From contig JALEPL010000012.1 of NCBI GenBank assembly GCA_022766245.1, forward strand, positions 16,962 to 80,961: a stretch of DNA of 64,000 bases, in the 5' to 3' direction. Made by a program: the position numbers and the translations under genes. This stretch comes from Lachnospiraceae bacterium. Lineage in GTDB: Bacteria > Bacillota > Clostridia > Lachnospirales > Lachnospiraceae. Positions within the stretch are counted from its first letter, which is position 1; each line of letters starts with the position of its first letter. Of this stretch, positions 45,638-53,105 are shown piece after piece. Below the pieces are notes generated by a model, which did no database searches, was not told the origin of the DNA, and worked only from the letters and a program-made list of their open reading frames with translations.

Positions 45638-45968
45638 ATGATGGAGGATTTTTATTTGACACTTTTATCTGAGCAGCAGGGGGATTTTAGACCAGCTGAT
45701 CTACGCATTTTGCGATTCGAGCTATCTGGACCAGGAGAATTATGCCGAGACCATTGCCAGATTACAGGACATATTTTATCTGTACAAAAATGAGTCCATG
45801 GATGAGTGTACAGACGAGGAACTGATCTGCCTGATGAGAACTGCCTTCGACGGGGAATGCCAGGGTTCGCTGGAATATCTGGAAGGAACTTATCTGGAGG
45901 AATTCGCCAGAAATATCCGGGCTAACACCCGGAAATTTATCGGGAGGTATGCAGAAGATGATAAGTAA
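45638..45968 (+). pseudogene. frameshifted gene upstream of a DUF6179-like gene
   Basis: ATG at 45638 starts YLTLLSEQQG, then the frame must shift after the five G at 45679-45683 to continue as ILDQLIYAFCDSSYLDQENY ... TRKFIGRYAEDDK, ending at 45966-45968. One G removed restores a 109-codon open frame. Either a sequencing-type error, a phase-variable tract, or a pseudogene. It overlaps the start of the next gene by 11 bp, so the two were one transcript. Confidence 0.65.
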
Positions 45969-46551
45969 ATCGGATGTGATTAGTCTATATTCCATGGAAG
46001 AACTGATTCCCATTGTGGCAAAATTAACAGAAGAATTCACTGCAAAAGAAAGCAGTTCTGTCACCTATGAAAGAGCACGACAGTTTATGGAGGCGGTGAT
46101 CTATTGTATCGGGCATGCCCCAAATGGGGATCATGCGGTGACGGCAGGCCCATTATCTGCCAAAGTAGCCTATGAGATTGGCTATACTGCGGTGGTGGAA
46201 AAGGTGCGAAAAACCATAGAAAGATACAACGAGTTAATGAAGTTCTTTGAACACTATGGGAACCGCAATTACCGGGATACGGTTGAGAAGGCATTGCCGG
46301 GATTTTTCCTGTACTACGATGCGAAATTTGCCCCCATGGATCACATCATCACCATGGATTATCCGGTGTTTGGACTGGATATGGATCTGGAAGGAATTGA
46401 CCGGATCTGTGCGTATATGGATGCTATCTGGGAGGAGCAGATTTATCTGCGACAATTTCCCAGGGAAGAGGTAATTGGCAGGCTTCGTTCCTTTCATCCT
46501 CATTACGAGAGAGAGTATTTTAATGTGAGGGAAATCGTCCAAAATAATTGA
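45958..46551 (+). CDS. conserved protein, DUF6179-like
   Basis: 197 aa, mostly helical, no signal peptide. Distinctive segment DHIITMDYPVFGLDMDLEGIDR (residues about 135-155) is typical of Lachnospiraceae DUF6179 proteins; function unknown. In-frame ATG at 45949 is one base after GGGAGG, while 45958 is 10 nt away, so 45958 is chosen. Short frames after it (to 46627) look like remains. Confidence 0.6.
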   Translation: MISKSDVISLYSMEELIPIVAKLTEEFTAKESSSVTYERARQFMEAVIYCIGHAPNGDHAVTAGPLSAKVAYEIGYTAVVEKVRKTIERYNELMKFFEHYGNRNYRDTVEKALPGFFLYYDAKFAPMDHIITMDYPVFGLDMDLEGIDRICAYMDAIWEEQIYLRQFPREEVIGRLRSFHPHYEREYFNVREIVQNN

Positions 46552-46679
46552 TAAAAATGTCCGAAATGAGTATGATGATTTTGTGAAGTCAATGGAAGAG
46601 AATCGCAATGCTGGAATGGAATTGTAAAAAGAGGGCGTAGACTCAGGGTTGGAATGTAATGTGAATAAAGAAATAAAAT

Positions 46680-46731
46680 AAATCAGTTATTTTCATGTTT
46701 CAAGATTATTGCGAAAATAACTGATTTTTTT
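46680..46731. terminator. strong terminator
   Basis: 15-bp perfect stem AAATCAGTTATTTTC (46680-46694) with GAAAATAACTGATTT (46713-46727), T-run after. It also works for the leftward island genes ending at 46762. Confidence 0.88.
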
Positions 46732-46761
46732 ATCGAAAAAAATTTGATTGGGATTTGGTGG

Positions 46762-47238
46762 CTAAGATAAATTTCCGTTTTTGTCGCAGGTAAGGGAAAC
46801 GGAAAGAGAGTAGGTATTTATTACAGTATTTTTATAGTACGTTTGTGCTGTGCCAGTCGCAGTTGCAGTATTGCCAGAACGAGAAGCGTTTGTACTATAT
46901 ATTTTCCAGTCAGAGTTATAGGATTGGGCATTAACACTCGAGTTAGTGCATTGGCTAGAAGAACCATTGTAAGTGAATGTACCGGTGACAGTGACTGACC
47001 ATAAATTGTTGCCGGAAGCATCTTTATAATATTTTGTACGGTGGGCGGTTATTGTTCCGGAAGATCTTGCGGTCGAGTCTATTGAGGTACAGGTAACGAT
47101 AAAAGAACCATCGGGTAAGTGTTCGTAGGATGTTAGGGTATCTGTATTTTCGGCAGCGTCTGCTGAAATCGATGATAAAGAAAATATTAAGTTAAAGACA
47201 CACATAAATGATAAAACAGATAATAGGATTTTTCTCAT
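46762..47238 (-). CDS. secreted protein of unknown function
   Basis: 158 aa. Signal peptide residues 1-28 (LLSVLSFMCVFNLIFSLSSI, then ADA cleavage). The mature part is serine/threonine/asparagine-rich with repeated TATGTAQTYY-like beta strands, looking like a small surface beta-domain. Last gene of the PadR-DUF6120 operon, no family recognised. Confidence 0.6.
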   Translation of the reverse strand: MRKILLSVLSFMCVFNLIFSLSSISADAAENTDTLTSYEHLPDGSFIVTCTSIDSTARSSGTITAHRTKYYKDASGNNLWSVTVTGTFTYNGSSSQCTNSSVNAQSYNSDWKIYSTNASRSGNTATATGTAQTYYKNTVINTYSLSVSLTCDKNGNLS

Positions 47239-47240
47239 AG

Positions 47241-47651
47241 TTATTCCTCCACGATTGATTGCTCATCAATATAAATAGGTGATTCTTCTATAAAGACTGG
47301 ATCACTTTGTATAGAATGCAGATAGGCCCGATAGCAATTGAACCAATATGCAGTGCAACAAATGACACATCCAATACCAATGACACCTGCAATTATTTGA
47401 AATGTGTGCTTCAGATTGGCCTGGCGAATTAATGAATTGCTATCCAGCTCTCGTAAATAATCAGCGATAATCTCCTGCGGGAGACCAAAATGTTCAACTA
47501 ATTTATCATAGGTTATACCAGGATTTGATTTGCAGAAATCAGTTACGGATTCCGTGACTGTATGTAAGTATTGACGTTGTTTTTTTCCATAGATAGGAAA
47601 AAGATGTTTTAAATCTCGTAAATATCTTTTACAAATTTTGTTCATGCTCAT
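47241..47651 (-). CDS. DUF6120-like single-pass membrane protein
   Basis: 136 aa. N-terminal helical domain (residues 1-75, HAAS/DUF1700-like) followed by one membrane helix (about 83-103) and an acidic tail. Such proteins often associate with PadR regulators. Overlaps padR by 23 bp; second gene of the operon. Confidence 0.65.
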   Translation of the reverse strand: MSMNKICKRYLRDLKHLFPIYGKKQRQYLHTVTESVTDFCKSNPGITYDKLVEHFGLPQEIIADYLRELDSNSLIRQANLKHTFQIIAGVIGIGCVICCTAYWFNCYRAYLHSIQSDPVFIEESPIYIDEQSIVEE

Positions 47652-47982
47652 TGACCTCCCAATTTAACACTGAAGTGACACCTTTAGAAATTTCATAATA
47701 GGCTTGTACCAAATCATTTAGATACACTTGAGCCGATGGCTCCATATGATAGTATGTGCGCTTTCGTCGTTTGCCCACCAGCTTTTCGTAAGATGAAATG
47801 TAATTTTTGTCAACAAGCCTATAGAGAGCCGGATACAAGGAACCTTCCGGGACAGCAATAATGCCGTTGGATCGCTCGCGCATTAGTTGACAGAGTTCAT
47901 AGCCATAACAATCCTGCTCAGACAGGATTGTTAGCGCAAGCATTTCGATGGATCCTTTTTTAAAATTGTCACGATAGTCCAT
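47629..47982 (-). CDS. PadR-family transcriptional regulator
   Basis: 117 aa winged-helix regulator. Start KKGSIEMLALTILSEQDCYG and YPALYRLVDKNYISSYE, both family landmarks, then RKRTYYHM. Short (type 2) PadR that responds to a small ligand or membrane stress in relatives. Probably represses its own operon and perhaps the divergent secreted genes. Confidence 0.87.
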   Translation of the reverse strand: MDYRDNFKKGSIEMLALTILSEQDCYGYELCQLMRERSNGIIAVPEGSLYPALYRLVDKNYISSYEKLVGKRRKRTYYHMEPSAQVYLNDLVQAYYEISKGVTSVLNWEVNEHEQNL

Positions 47983-48006
47983 AGAATATCACCTCAAATT
48001 TCAATT

Positions 48007-48035
48007 ATTGTAACAGAAAAAATATAGAATTGTAA
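48007..48035 (-). promoter_or_regulatory. padR operon promoter
   Basis: Minus strand: TTACAA (48035-48030), 17-bp spacer, TACAAT (48012-48007). Confidence 0.6.
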
Positions 48036-48057
48036 ATATTATTTTATTCTAAATATA

Positions 48058-48086
48058 TTGACAGACAAATAATATAAATTTAAAAT
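48058..48086 (+). promoter_or_regulatory. promoter of the secreted-protein genes
   Basis: TTGACA (48058-48063), 17-bp spacer, TAAAAT (48081-48086). It diverges from the padR promoter 23 bp away, so PadR may control both. Confidence 0.55.
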
Positions 48087-48185
48087 ATTGATTAAGCAGT
48101 AGGAAATGGATAGTTCAATGTATTTTTTGTTTTGTATTGTTCATCTTGCAATATAGGAGGAGGTGAGGTGACGGAGTAATTTGAC

Positions 48186-48818
48186 ATGGATGCATTTTTG
48201 AAGCATTTTGAGAATACGCATTATATGGGGGAAGTTGCAGAATCTAATACAGTATCTAAGGCATCGGTCACTAGGACAGTGGCAGCGCGTTCATCTACAT
48301 ATGCTGGGACGTGGATTCAGGAGTCAGACGGACGGTGGTGGTATCGCCATGCTGATGGCAGTTACACGACCAATGATTGGGAATATATAAATGATAATTG
48401 GTACTATTGCCATGAGACAGATGGATATTGGATTGATAATACGGGTACCCAGTTGATTCGGGAGGCTTTGAAATATCAGGGGGTTCCATATGTATGGGGA
48501 GGACATAATCTTTCGACGGGTGTGGATTGCTCCGGTTTTGTTATGGAGGTTACCAGAATTGTGCAGGGGAAGGAATTGCCACATCACTCAGGTTCGCAGT
48601 ATACCGGCGCAACCAAGATTCCTTATGCAGACTTGCAACCAGGTGATTTGATATTCTATAGGAGCAGCGACTCCTCAAGTATCAATCATGTGGCATTTTA
48701 TGTAGGAAAAATCGGTGCAGAAAAAGACAAGATAATTCATGCAGCAAAAGGTAAGATGATGGTTTATGTTGGATCGGATGGGGGCATAATGGTAGGCTGT
48801 GGCTCTCATTGGAGATAA
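48186..48818 (+). CDS. NlpC/P60 hydrolase with cell-wall-binding repeats, no signal peptide
   Basis: 210 aa. Two cell-wall/choline-binding-like repeats (residues 40-85, WIQESDGRWWYRHADGSY) precede an NlpC/P60 domain with Cys115 (VDCSGFV), His168 and His185. It should cleave gamma-D-Glu-diamino acid bonds in peptidoglycan. The expected signal peptide is missing, and the ribosome site is far (about 20 nt) upstream, so the gene may be 5' truncated. Confidence 0.75.
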   Translation: MDAFLKHFENTHYMGEVAESNTVSKASVTRTVAARSSTYAGTWIQESDGRWWYRHADGSYTTNDWEYINDNWYYCHETDGYWIDNTGTQLIREALKYQGVPYVWGGHNLSTGVDCSGFVMEVTRIVQGKELPHHSGSQYTGATKIPYADLQPGDLIFYRSSDSSSINHVAFYVGKIGAEKDKIIHAAKGKMMVYVGSDGGIMVGCGSHWR

Positions 48819-48880
48819 ATCATTAATTTGAATGAATAAAATGCGAAATGAAATGTCAAAATGAAAAGGAGGCTAGAACT

Positions 48881-49810
48881 ATGAGAAAGAAAATGCTTGC
48901 GTTTGTACTTGCTTTTGCCATGGGACTGTTGTTACTGGTGAACCCGGTTATGGCCTGTGAGGGTCCTAATGGAGAAATGGAAGAGTTACCCTATGATTAT
49001 CCTGTTTACACCGAAAAGGGATCTGATGGTGAAATCTATATGTACTGGAAGCATGAAAATGGTGAGGTAGAACTGTGCAGGAATCATTGGAACAGTATGT
49101 ATTTCGGGGGTCACTTAATGTATGCTGATGAAGAAGGGAAGATCTTGCGGAATTGCTGGAAATACTTAATGGCATCGGATGGATCGGAGGAAGGCTGGTT
49201 TTACTTTGATGAAGAAGGGTTGTGTCAGGTAAATAAATGGGTGAATTGGAACGGAAAATGGTACCATTGTACTGGATGTATGGATACAGGCTGGCTGGTG
49301 CTCAACATGCAGTGGTATTACTTGGGCGATGATGGTGCGATGCGTACCGGATGGCAATACATAGGGAATGACTGGTACTATTTCTATCCGGATGGAAAGA
49401 TGGCAATTAGATGGTTGGAGGATAATGGGAAATGGTATTATTTCCGCCCCTGGAACCATGAGGAGTTTGATGGAAAAAATGCCCACGATGGAAGAATGCA
49501 GACGGGCTGGATTAAGGACAATGGAAAGTGGTATTATCTGAATCCGGATGGAGCAATGGTTACTGGCTGGTTACTGGATAACGGGAAATGGTATTATCTG
49601 AATTCGAATGGCTCCATGGCCACTGGCTGGGTGTTAGACGCTGGCAAGTGGCATTATCTGAACAAAGATGGCTCCATGGCCACTGGTTGGGTGTTGGATA
49701 ACGGCAAGTGGTATTACTTAAAATCTGACGGATCCATGGCTTGCAAAGAAACTCTGCGGATTGATGGAAAGAAGTATTCTTTTGATCAGTTGGGGGTATG
49801 GTATAAATAA
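48881..49810 (+). CDS. secreted cell-wall-binding-repeat protein
   Basis: 309 aa. Signal peptide MRKKMLAFVLAFAMGLLLLV with cleavage at AMA-CEG or similar. From about residue 130 tandem 20-residue repeats GWxxDNGKWYYLnxDGsMaT (CW_binding_1) continue to residue 290. These bind teichoic acid choline or wall polymer. AAAAGGAGG ribosome site. Confidence 0.85.
   Translation: MRKKMLAFVLAFAMGLLLLVNPVMACEGPNGEMEELPYDYPVYTEKGSDGEIYMYWKHENGEVELCRNHWNSMYFGGHLMYADEEGKILRNCWKYLMASDGSEEGWFYFDEEGLCQVNKWVNWNGKWYHCTGCMDTGWLVLNMQWYYLGDDGAMRTGWQYIGNDWYYFYPDGKMAIRWLEDNGKWYYFRPWNHEEFDGKNAHDGRMQTGWIKDNGKWYYLNPDGAMVTGWLLDNGKWYYLNSNGSMATGWVLDAGKWHYLNKDGSMATGWVLDNGKWYYLKSDGSMACKETLRIDGKKYSFDQLGVWYK
49540..49740 (+). 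repeat. 60-nt coding repeats in the wall-binding gene
   Basis: Four successive 60-nt units with the shared TGGCTCCATGGCCACTGGCT boundary encode the near-identical GWxLDNGKWYYL repeats. Likely source of copy-number change. Confidence 0.7.
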
Positions 49811-49884
49811 TACATGGAACAATAGTAAGCACCGGATAAAGAAGTGAACGAATAAATGAAAAATTATGTGGGAGGTAGTTGTAG

Positions 49885-50343
49885 ATGAAAAAAAGAATTA
49901 TGGTTTTTATTAGTGCTTTTGTACTTATGGGAAGTATTCCGAATAAGGTAGTTGCTTCGGAACTGTTTAATGAGGTATGGGATGAATATGCGGAAGATGA
50001 ACAGTTTCAAATGATGCTGGAAGATTATGGGGAAGAATATGCTATAGAGTTTGTAAATGACGTGATAGCTAATCGTGAGCAGGATACTTTTGAAAATAAT
50101 ATTGCAAATTCTTTGACAAATTCACGTCCGATAGTATTACATGCTAGGACGGAATATTTAACATATTATGGAGGAAAATCATCTGGACATTATTTAAGTC
50201 TTGATTATGTCAATAGAACATCTGATTTAGTAAGGATTGTTGACTGTAATTATAATGGTACTTATTATGGAATCCATACAAATGTTTCTCTTTCCGAAGC
50301 TTATGCGGCAATTTCTGCTAGTGGTCGCTATTATATATATTGA
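49885..50343 (+). CDS. secreted protein of unknown function
   Basis: 152 aa. Signal peptide residues 1-25 (IMVFISAFVLMGSIPNKVVA). Acidic helix region (DEYAEDEQFQMMLEDYGEE), then a beta-rich C-terminal half. GGGAGGT ribosome site. No family recognised. Confidence 0.6.
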   Translation: MKKRIMVFISAFVLMGSIPNKVVASELFNEVWDEYAEDEQFQMMLEDYGEEYAIEFVNDVIANREQDTFENNIANSLTNSRPIVLHARTEYLTYYGGKSSGHYLSLDYVNRTSDLVRIVDCNYNGTYYGIHTNVSLSEAYAAISASGRYYIY

Positions 50344-50369
50344 TAGGGGTTCTAAGGGGGTACTTGTAT

Positions 50370-51401
50370 ATGAAGTTTATTTTTAAGCTTGTATTTGTGG
50401 TTAGTGCAGTAATAGTTGTTTTAACTGGATGTGAAGCTACGGATGATTCGTTTTTGCAAGTGAGGACAGTTGTTTTGCCGGTTGAAGCAGATGACAGTGT
50501 TGGATCATATTGGATAGATGGAGATGTCGTATATTATTCGGTAAATCCCTCTGTAGGAGAACTGGAAATAAACGAAGCAGCTGAATTTACATCTGATATG
50601 AATACCAAAATATATCAGTATGATAATTTGCGTGGTGAGAAATCGTTACTTTATCAGTATGATATCGGTTGGCAGGTTGACGTCAACGATATGGGATTAT
50701 GCGGTGATATTCTATATTGGGACGACAATGTAAATAAGGATGGTTTTCAAGTAGTAGGATATGATTTGAAGGAAAATAAGTTTCTTGGAACTATTTTTAG
50801 TTTCGAGGATATTGGAGATGAAAACCTTGTAATCACTCCAGAGACGGATGGAGAAAAAATATACTTCTCGGCAATTGATGAGGGGGGGATTTATGTATAT
50901 GAGTATCGGGATGGTGTTGTATCAAAAATAAATGAGGAAATTTATTTATCATCTGCATATGAGCATCTTGATTCTTATAATGGTACATATGTAGTTGCAG
51001 TTCAAGGAGATGATGGATATCAGATTGCAGAGATGACTAAAGATGGAAGAATAAATCCTGTAGATTCTTTAAGCTATGAATATGTGTCACTTTTACAGAT
51101 AAACGAAAAATATGTATCCTTCTTATCTGATGAAAGTAGAGATGAAATTACTGTAATAAATCGAAAAAGTAAGCAGACGACATCATTTGAAGTGGGCTCT
51201 TTTTTTAATTATGGATTACTTGATAATTATATCATTATAAATTGCAACGATCATTTTCGAATAATTAATCTGGAGAGTGGGGAAGATTATGAAGAAGCGC
51301 ATATAGAAGATGGTTTTTATCTTTGGTTGTTTGATAGGGGAGAAATGTGTACAAGCCTAAATGATAATGAGATATTGATATTTCGTAACTGTTCAGAGTA
51401 G
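50370..51401 (+). CDS. lipoprotein, beta-propeller-like (DUF5050-like)
   Basis: 343 aa. Lipobox LTGC at residues 18-21 after a 17-residue hydrophobic segment. Repeating KIYFSAIDEGGIYVYEYRDG-like strands suggest a propeller domain. The final four residues and stop codon come from palindromic element D, which has moved into the 3' end. AAGGGGG ribosome site. Confidence 0.7.
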   Translation: MKFIFKLVFVVSAVIVVLTGCEATDDSFLQVRTVVLPVEADDSVGSYWIDGDVVYYSVNPSVGELEINEAAEFTSDMNTKIYQYDNLRGEKSLLYQYDIGWQVDVNDMGLCGDILYWDDNVNKDGFQVVGYDLKENKFLGTIFSFEDIGDENLVITPETDGEKIYFSAIDEGGIYVYEYRDGVVSKINEEIYLSSAYEHLDSYNGTYVVAVQGDDGYQIAEMTKDGRINPVDSLSYEYVSLLQINEKYVSFLSDESRDEITVINRKSKQTTSFEVGSFFNYGLLDNYIIINCNDHFRIINLESGEDYEEAHIEDGFYLWLFDRGEMCTSLNDNEILIFRNCSE

Positions 51402-51520
51402 GCCGAATCACTTGCTGATGAGGCCGTAAGAACATGATTCAAGTACAAGCAAACCCCATCGGCGTAGCCGATTTTCATGGGTTTGCGAATCGTATCTGTG
51501 AAGGTACTGAACAGATACGA
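51384..51520 (-). repeat. dispersed palindromic element, copy D
   Basis: Reverse complement of copy A almost throughout, 137 bp: GTAACTGTTCAG at 51385, ends ACAGATACGA at 51520. It overlaps the lipoprotein 3' end and provides its stop codon (51399-51401). Confidence 0.85.
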
Positions 51521-51545
51521 TATTTCAATAATTGATAAGTTGTGT

Positions 51546-51590
51546 GGGAAGAACAAAATAGTTCTTCCCATATGTTACATTTTCTTTTTT
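51546..51590 (+). terminator. terminator-like hairpin after element D
   Basis: GGGAAGAAC (51546-51554) with GTTCTTCCC (51561-51569), then a T-rich run. Confidence 0.5.
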
Positions 51591-51689
51591 ATTGAAACAT
51601 CTGACTGTTGCAAAGAGATGTAATAGGATGATCACGCTTTCGGATGGGCAGAAGGTTGCAATATAATTTGGAGAAAAAGTAAAAGCTGG

Positions 51690-51718
51690 TTGTGAAAACA
51701 GAAGTCAAAGGGTATAAT
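51690..51718 (+). promoter_or_regulatory. promoter of the mntA-hepT pair
   Basis: TTGTGA (51690-51695), 17-bp spacer, TATAAT (51713-51718). Confidence 0.6.
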
Positions 51719-51767
51719 GAATTTGTTGAAGTTATGTTCTAGGAAAAAAGAGAAGGGAGGTATGGCT

Positions 51768-52109
51768 ATGCCGCAGACTATGCAGGGGTTAATGGAACAA
51801 TACATTGTTGAAATTAGGAAAATATATGGTTCACATTTGCGTAAAGTGATTTTATATGGATCGTATGCCAGAGGTGATTTTAGATCGGATTCTGATGTGG
51901 ATATTATGATTTTGCTTGATATGTCTGATTTGGATTTAAAGGCATATAGCCAGAGACTCGCTTACATGACATATGATTTCAATTTAGATCATGACCTTGA
52001 CATAAAGCCGATTGCTAAGAGTGAGGATCATTTTATGAAATGGATAGAAAATTACCCGTTTTATGCTAACATTCAAAAAGAAGGGGTGATCTTGTATGGA
52101 GCAGCCTAG
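51768..52109 (+). CDS. mntA: MntA-type nucleotidyltransferase antitoxin
   Basis: 113 aa minimal nucleotidyltransferase. GS at residues 31-32 and DVD at 43-45 (GSYARGDFRSDSDVD) form the catalytic motif. In known pairs it AMPylates the HEPN toxin to block it. An ATG at 51762 touches GGGAGG; the one at 51768 has a proper 7-nt gap. Overlaps hepT by 14 bp. Confidence 0.85.
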   Translation: MPQTMQGLMEQYIVEIRKIYGSHLRKVILYGSYARGDFRSDSDVDIMILLDMSDLDLKAYSQRLAYMTYDFNLDHDLDIKPIAKSEDHFMKWIENYPFYANIQKEGVILYGAA

Positions 52110-52512
52110 TGAGAACGCAGGTACAAGAGAAGATCTTGTTTTATATCGTATTCAGACGGCTAAGGATGATTTAAAAGCGGCAAAGATTTTGCTGGAAGCA
52201 GGGGAATACAAAGGGGCGAATAATAGGGCCTATTATGCTATTTTTCATGCGTTAAATGCTGTTCATGCCTTGAAGGGAGATGCTTATAAACGGCACAGAG
52301 ATGCCATTGGTGAATTTAATAAGCATTATGTAAAGACTGAGATTTTTCCGAGAGATATTGGAAGAAAAATTGGTGAAGCTGAGGAAATACGTCATGCCAG
52401 TGATTATGATGATTTTTATATAGCCAGCCGGGAGGAGTCTGAACGTCAGGTTGCAGTAGCAGAGGAATTTATACAATTGGTTGAAAAATATTGTGTGATG
52501 CAGATGGAATAG
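52096..52512 (+). CDS. hepT: HepT-type HEPN toxin
   Basis: 138 aa. HEPN motif RAYYAIFH (Arg44, His51), the R-x(4-6)-H of ribonuclease HEPN domains, with adjacent tyrosines that are AMPylation targets in known HepT. Pairs with MntA just upstream. Downstream is the SRP RNA promoter. Confidence 0.83.
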   Translation: MEQPSENAGTREDLVLYRIQTAKDDLKAAKILLEAGEYKGANNRAYYAIFHALNAVHALKGDAYKRHRDAIGEFNKHYVKTEIFPRDIGRKIGEAEEIRHASDYDDFYIASREESERQVAVAEEFIQLVEKYCVMQME

Positions 52513-52544
52513 AAATAGAACAGGAAAAACAGTCCCTGTGCCCC

Positions 52545-52574
52545 TTGACAACGTAGCTTTTCATGCGATATACT
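52545..52574 (+). promoter_or_regulatory. promoter of the SRP RNA
   Basis: TTGACA (52545-52550), 18-bp spacer, TATACT (52569-52574), with transcription expected near 52581. Confidence 0.75.
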
Positions 52575-52579
52575 TTAAT

Positions 52580-52846
52580 CTCCGAGCAGCCGGGGATGTG
52601 GCGGAGCCCTGTACCAGCAATCCGCCTTAGCTGGGGTGATATCCTGCCTCGGATTTGATGCTGCAAAGCAGCCCTTGGTAAGTGGCGTTGATGTCTGGGT
52701 CTTATGCGACGGGAATCTTCGAACCGGGTCAGGTCAGGAATGGAGCAGCCCTAAGAGGAATCTCCCGGGTGTTGTGAGGGTGCCTGGGCTGAGTTAACTG
52801 CCAAGGTAACGTTTGTGGCTAGGATTCAAAGCAGGATGCTCGGTTT
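52580..52846 (+). ncRNA. ffs: signal recognition particle RNA, long form
   Basis: About 266 nt. Ends pair through CCGAGCA (52582-52588) and TGCTCGG (52837-52843). Contains the universally conserved S-domain loop GGTCAGGTCAGGAATGGAGC (around 52726-52745) that binds Ffh, and a 5' Alu-like region. This is the Bacillus-type long SRP RNA with Alu and S domains. Confidence 0.92.
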
Positions 52847-52855
52847 AAAAAAGTG

Positions 52856-52884
52856 TTGATTTTTTTGTAAAAACATCTTATAAT
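52856..52884 (+). promoter_or_regulatory. promoter of tRNA-Ile
   Basis: TTGATT (52856-52861), 17-bp spacer, TATAAT (52879-52884). Confidence 0.7.
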
Positions 52885-52910
52885 GGCAAAGGTCGTTACA
52901 TGAGATATGG

Positions 52911-52984
<74 letters not shown>

Positions 52985-52991
52985 TACCGAG

Positions 52992-53018
52992 ACAGGAATC
53001 GCAAGATTCCTGTTTTTT
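52992..53018 (+). terminator. terminator of tRNA-Ile
   Basis: ACAGGAATC (52992-53000) with GATTCCTGT (53005-53013), then T-run. Confidence 0.85.
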
Positions 53019-53105
53019 GTTGTTTTTGTTGTGGAAGCGCATAAGCGCGAAGCAATCGTCTTTCATCGTATCTTTGAAAATATCATAGTAGAAAGGAATA
53101 AAACC

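Noticed and set aside
46552..46627. Short frame after the DUF6179-like gene
   Set aside because: Only about 25 codons without a start; probably a relic.
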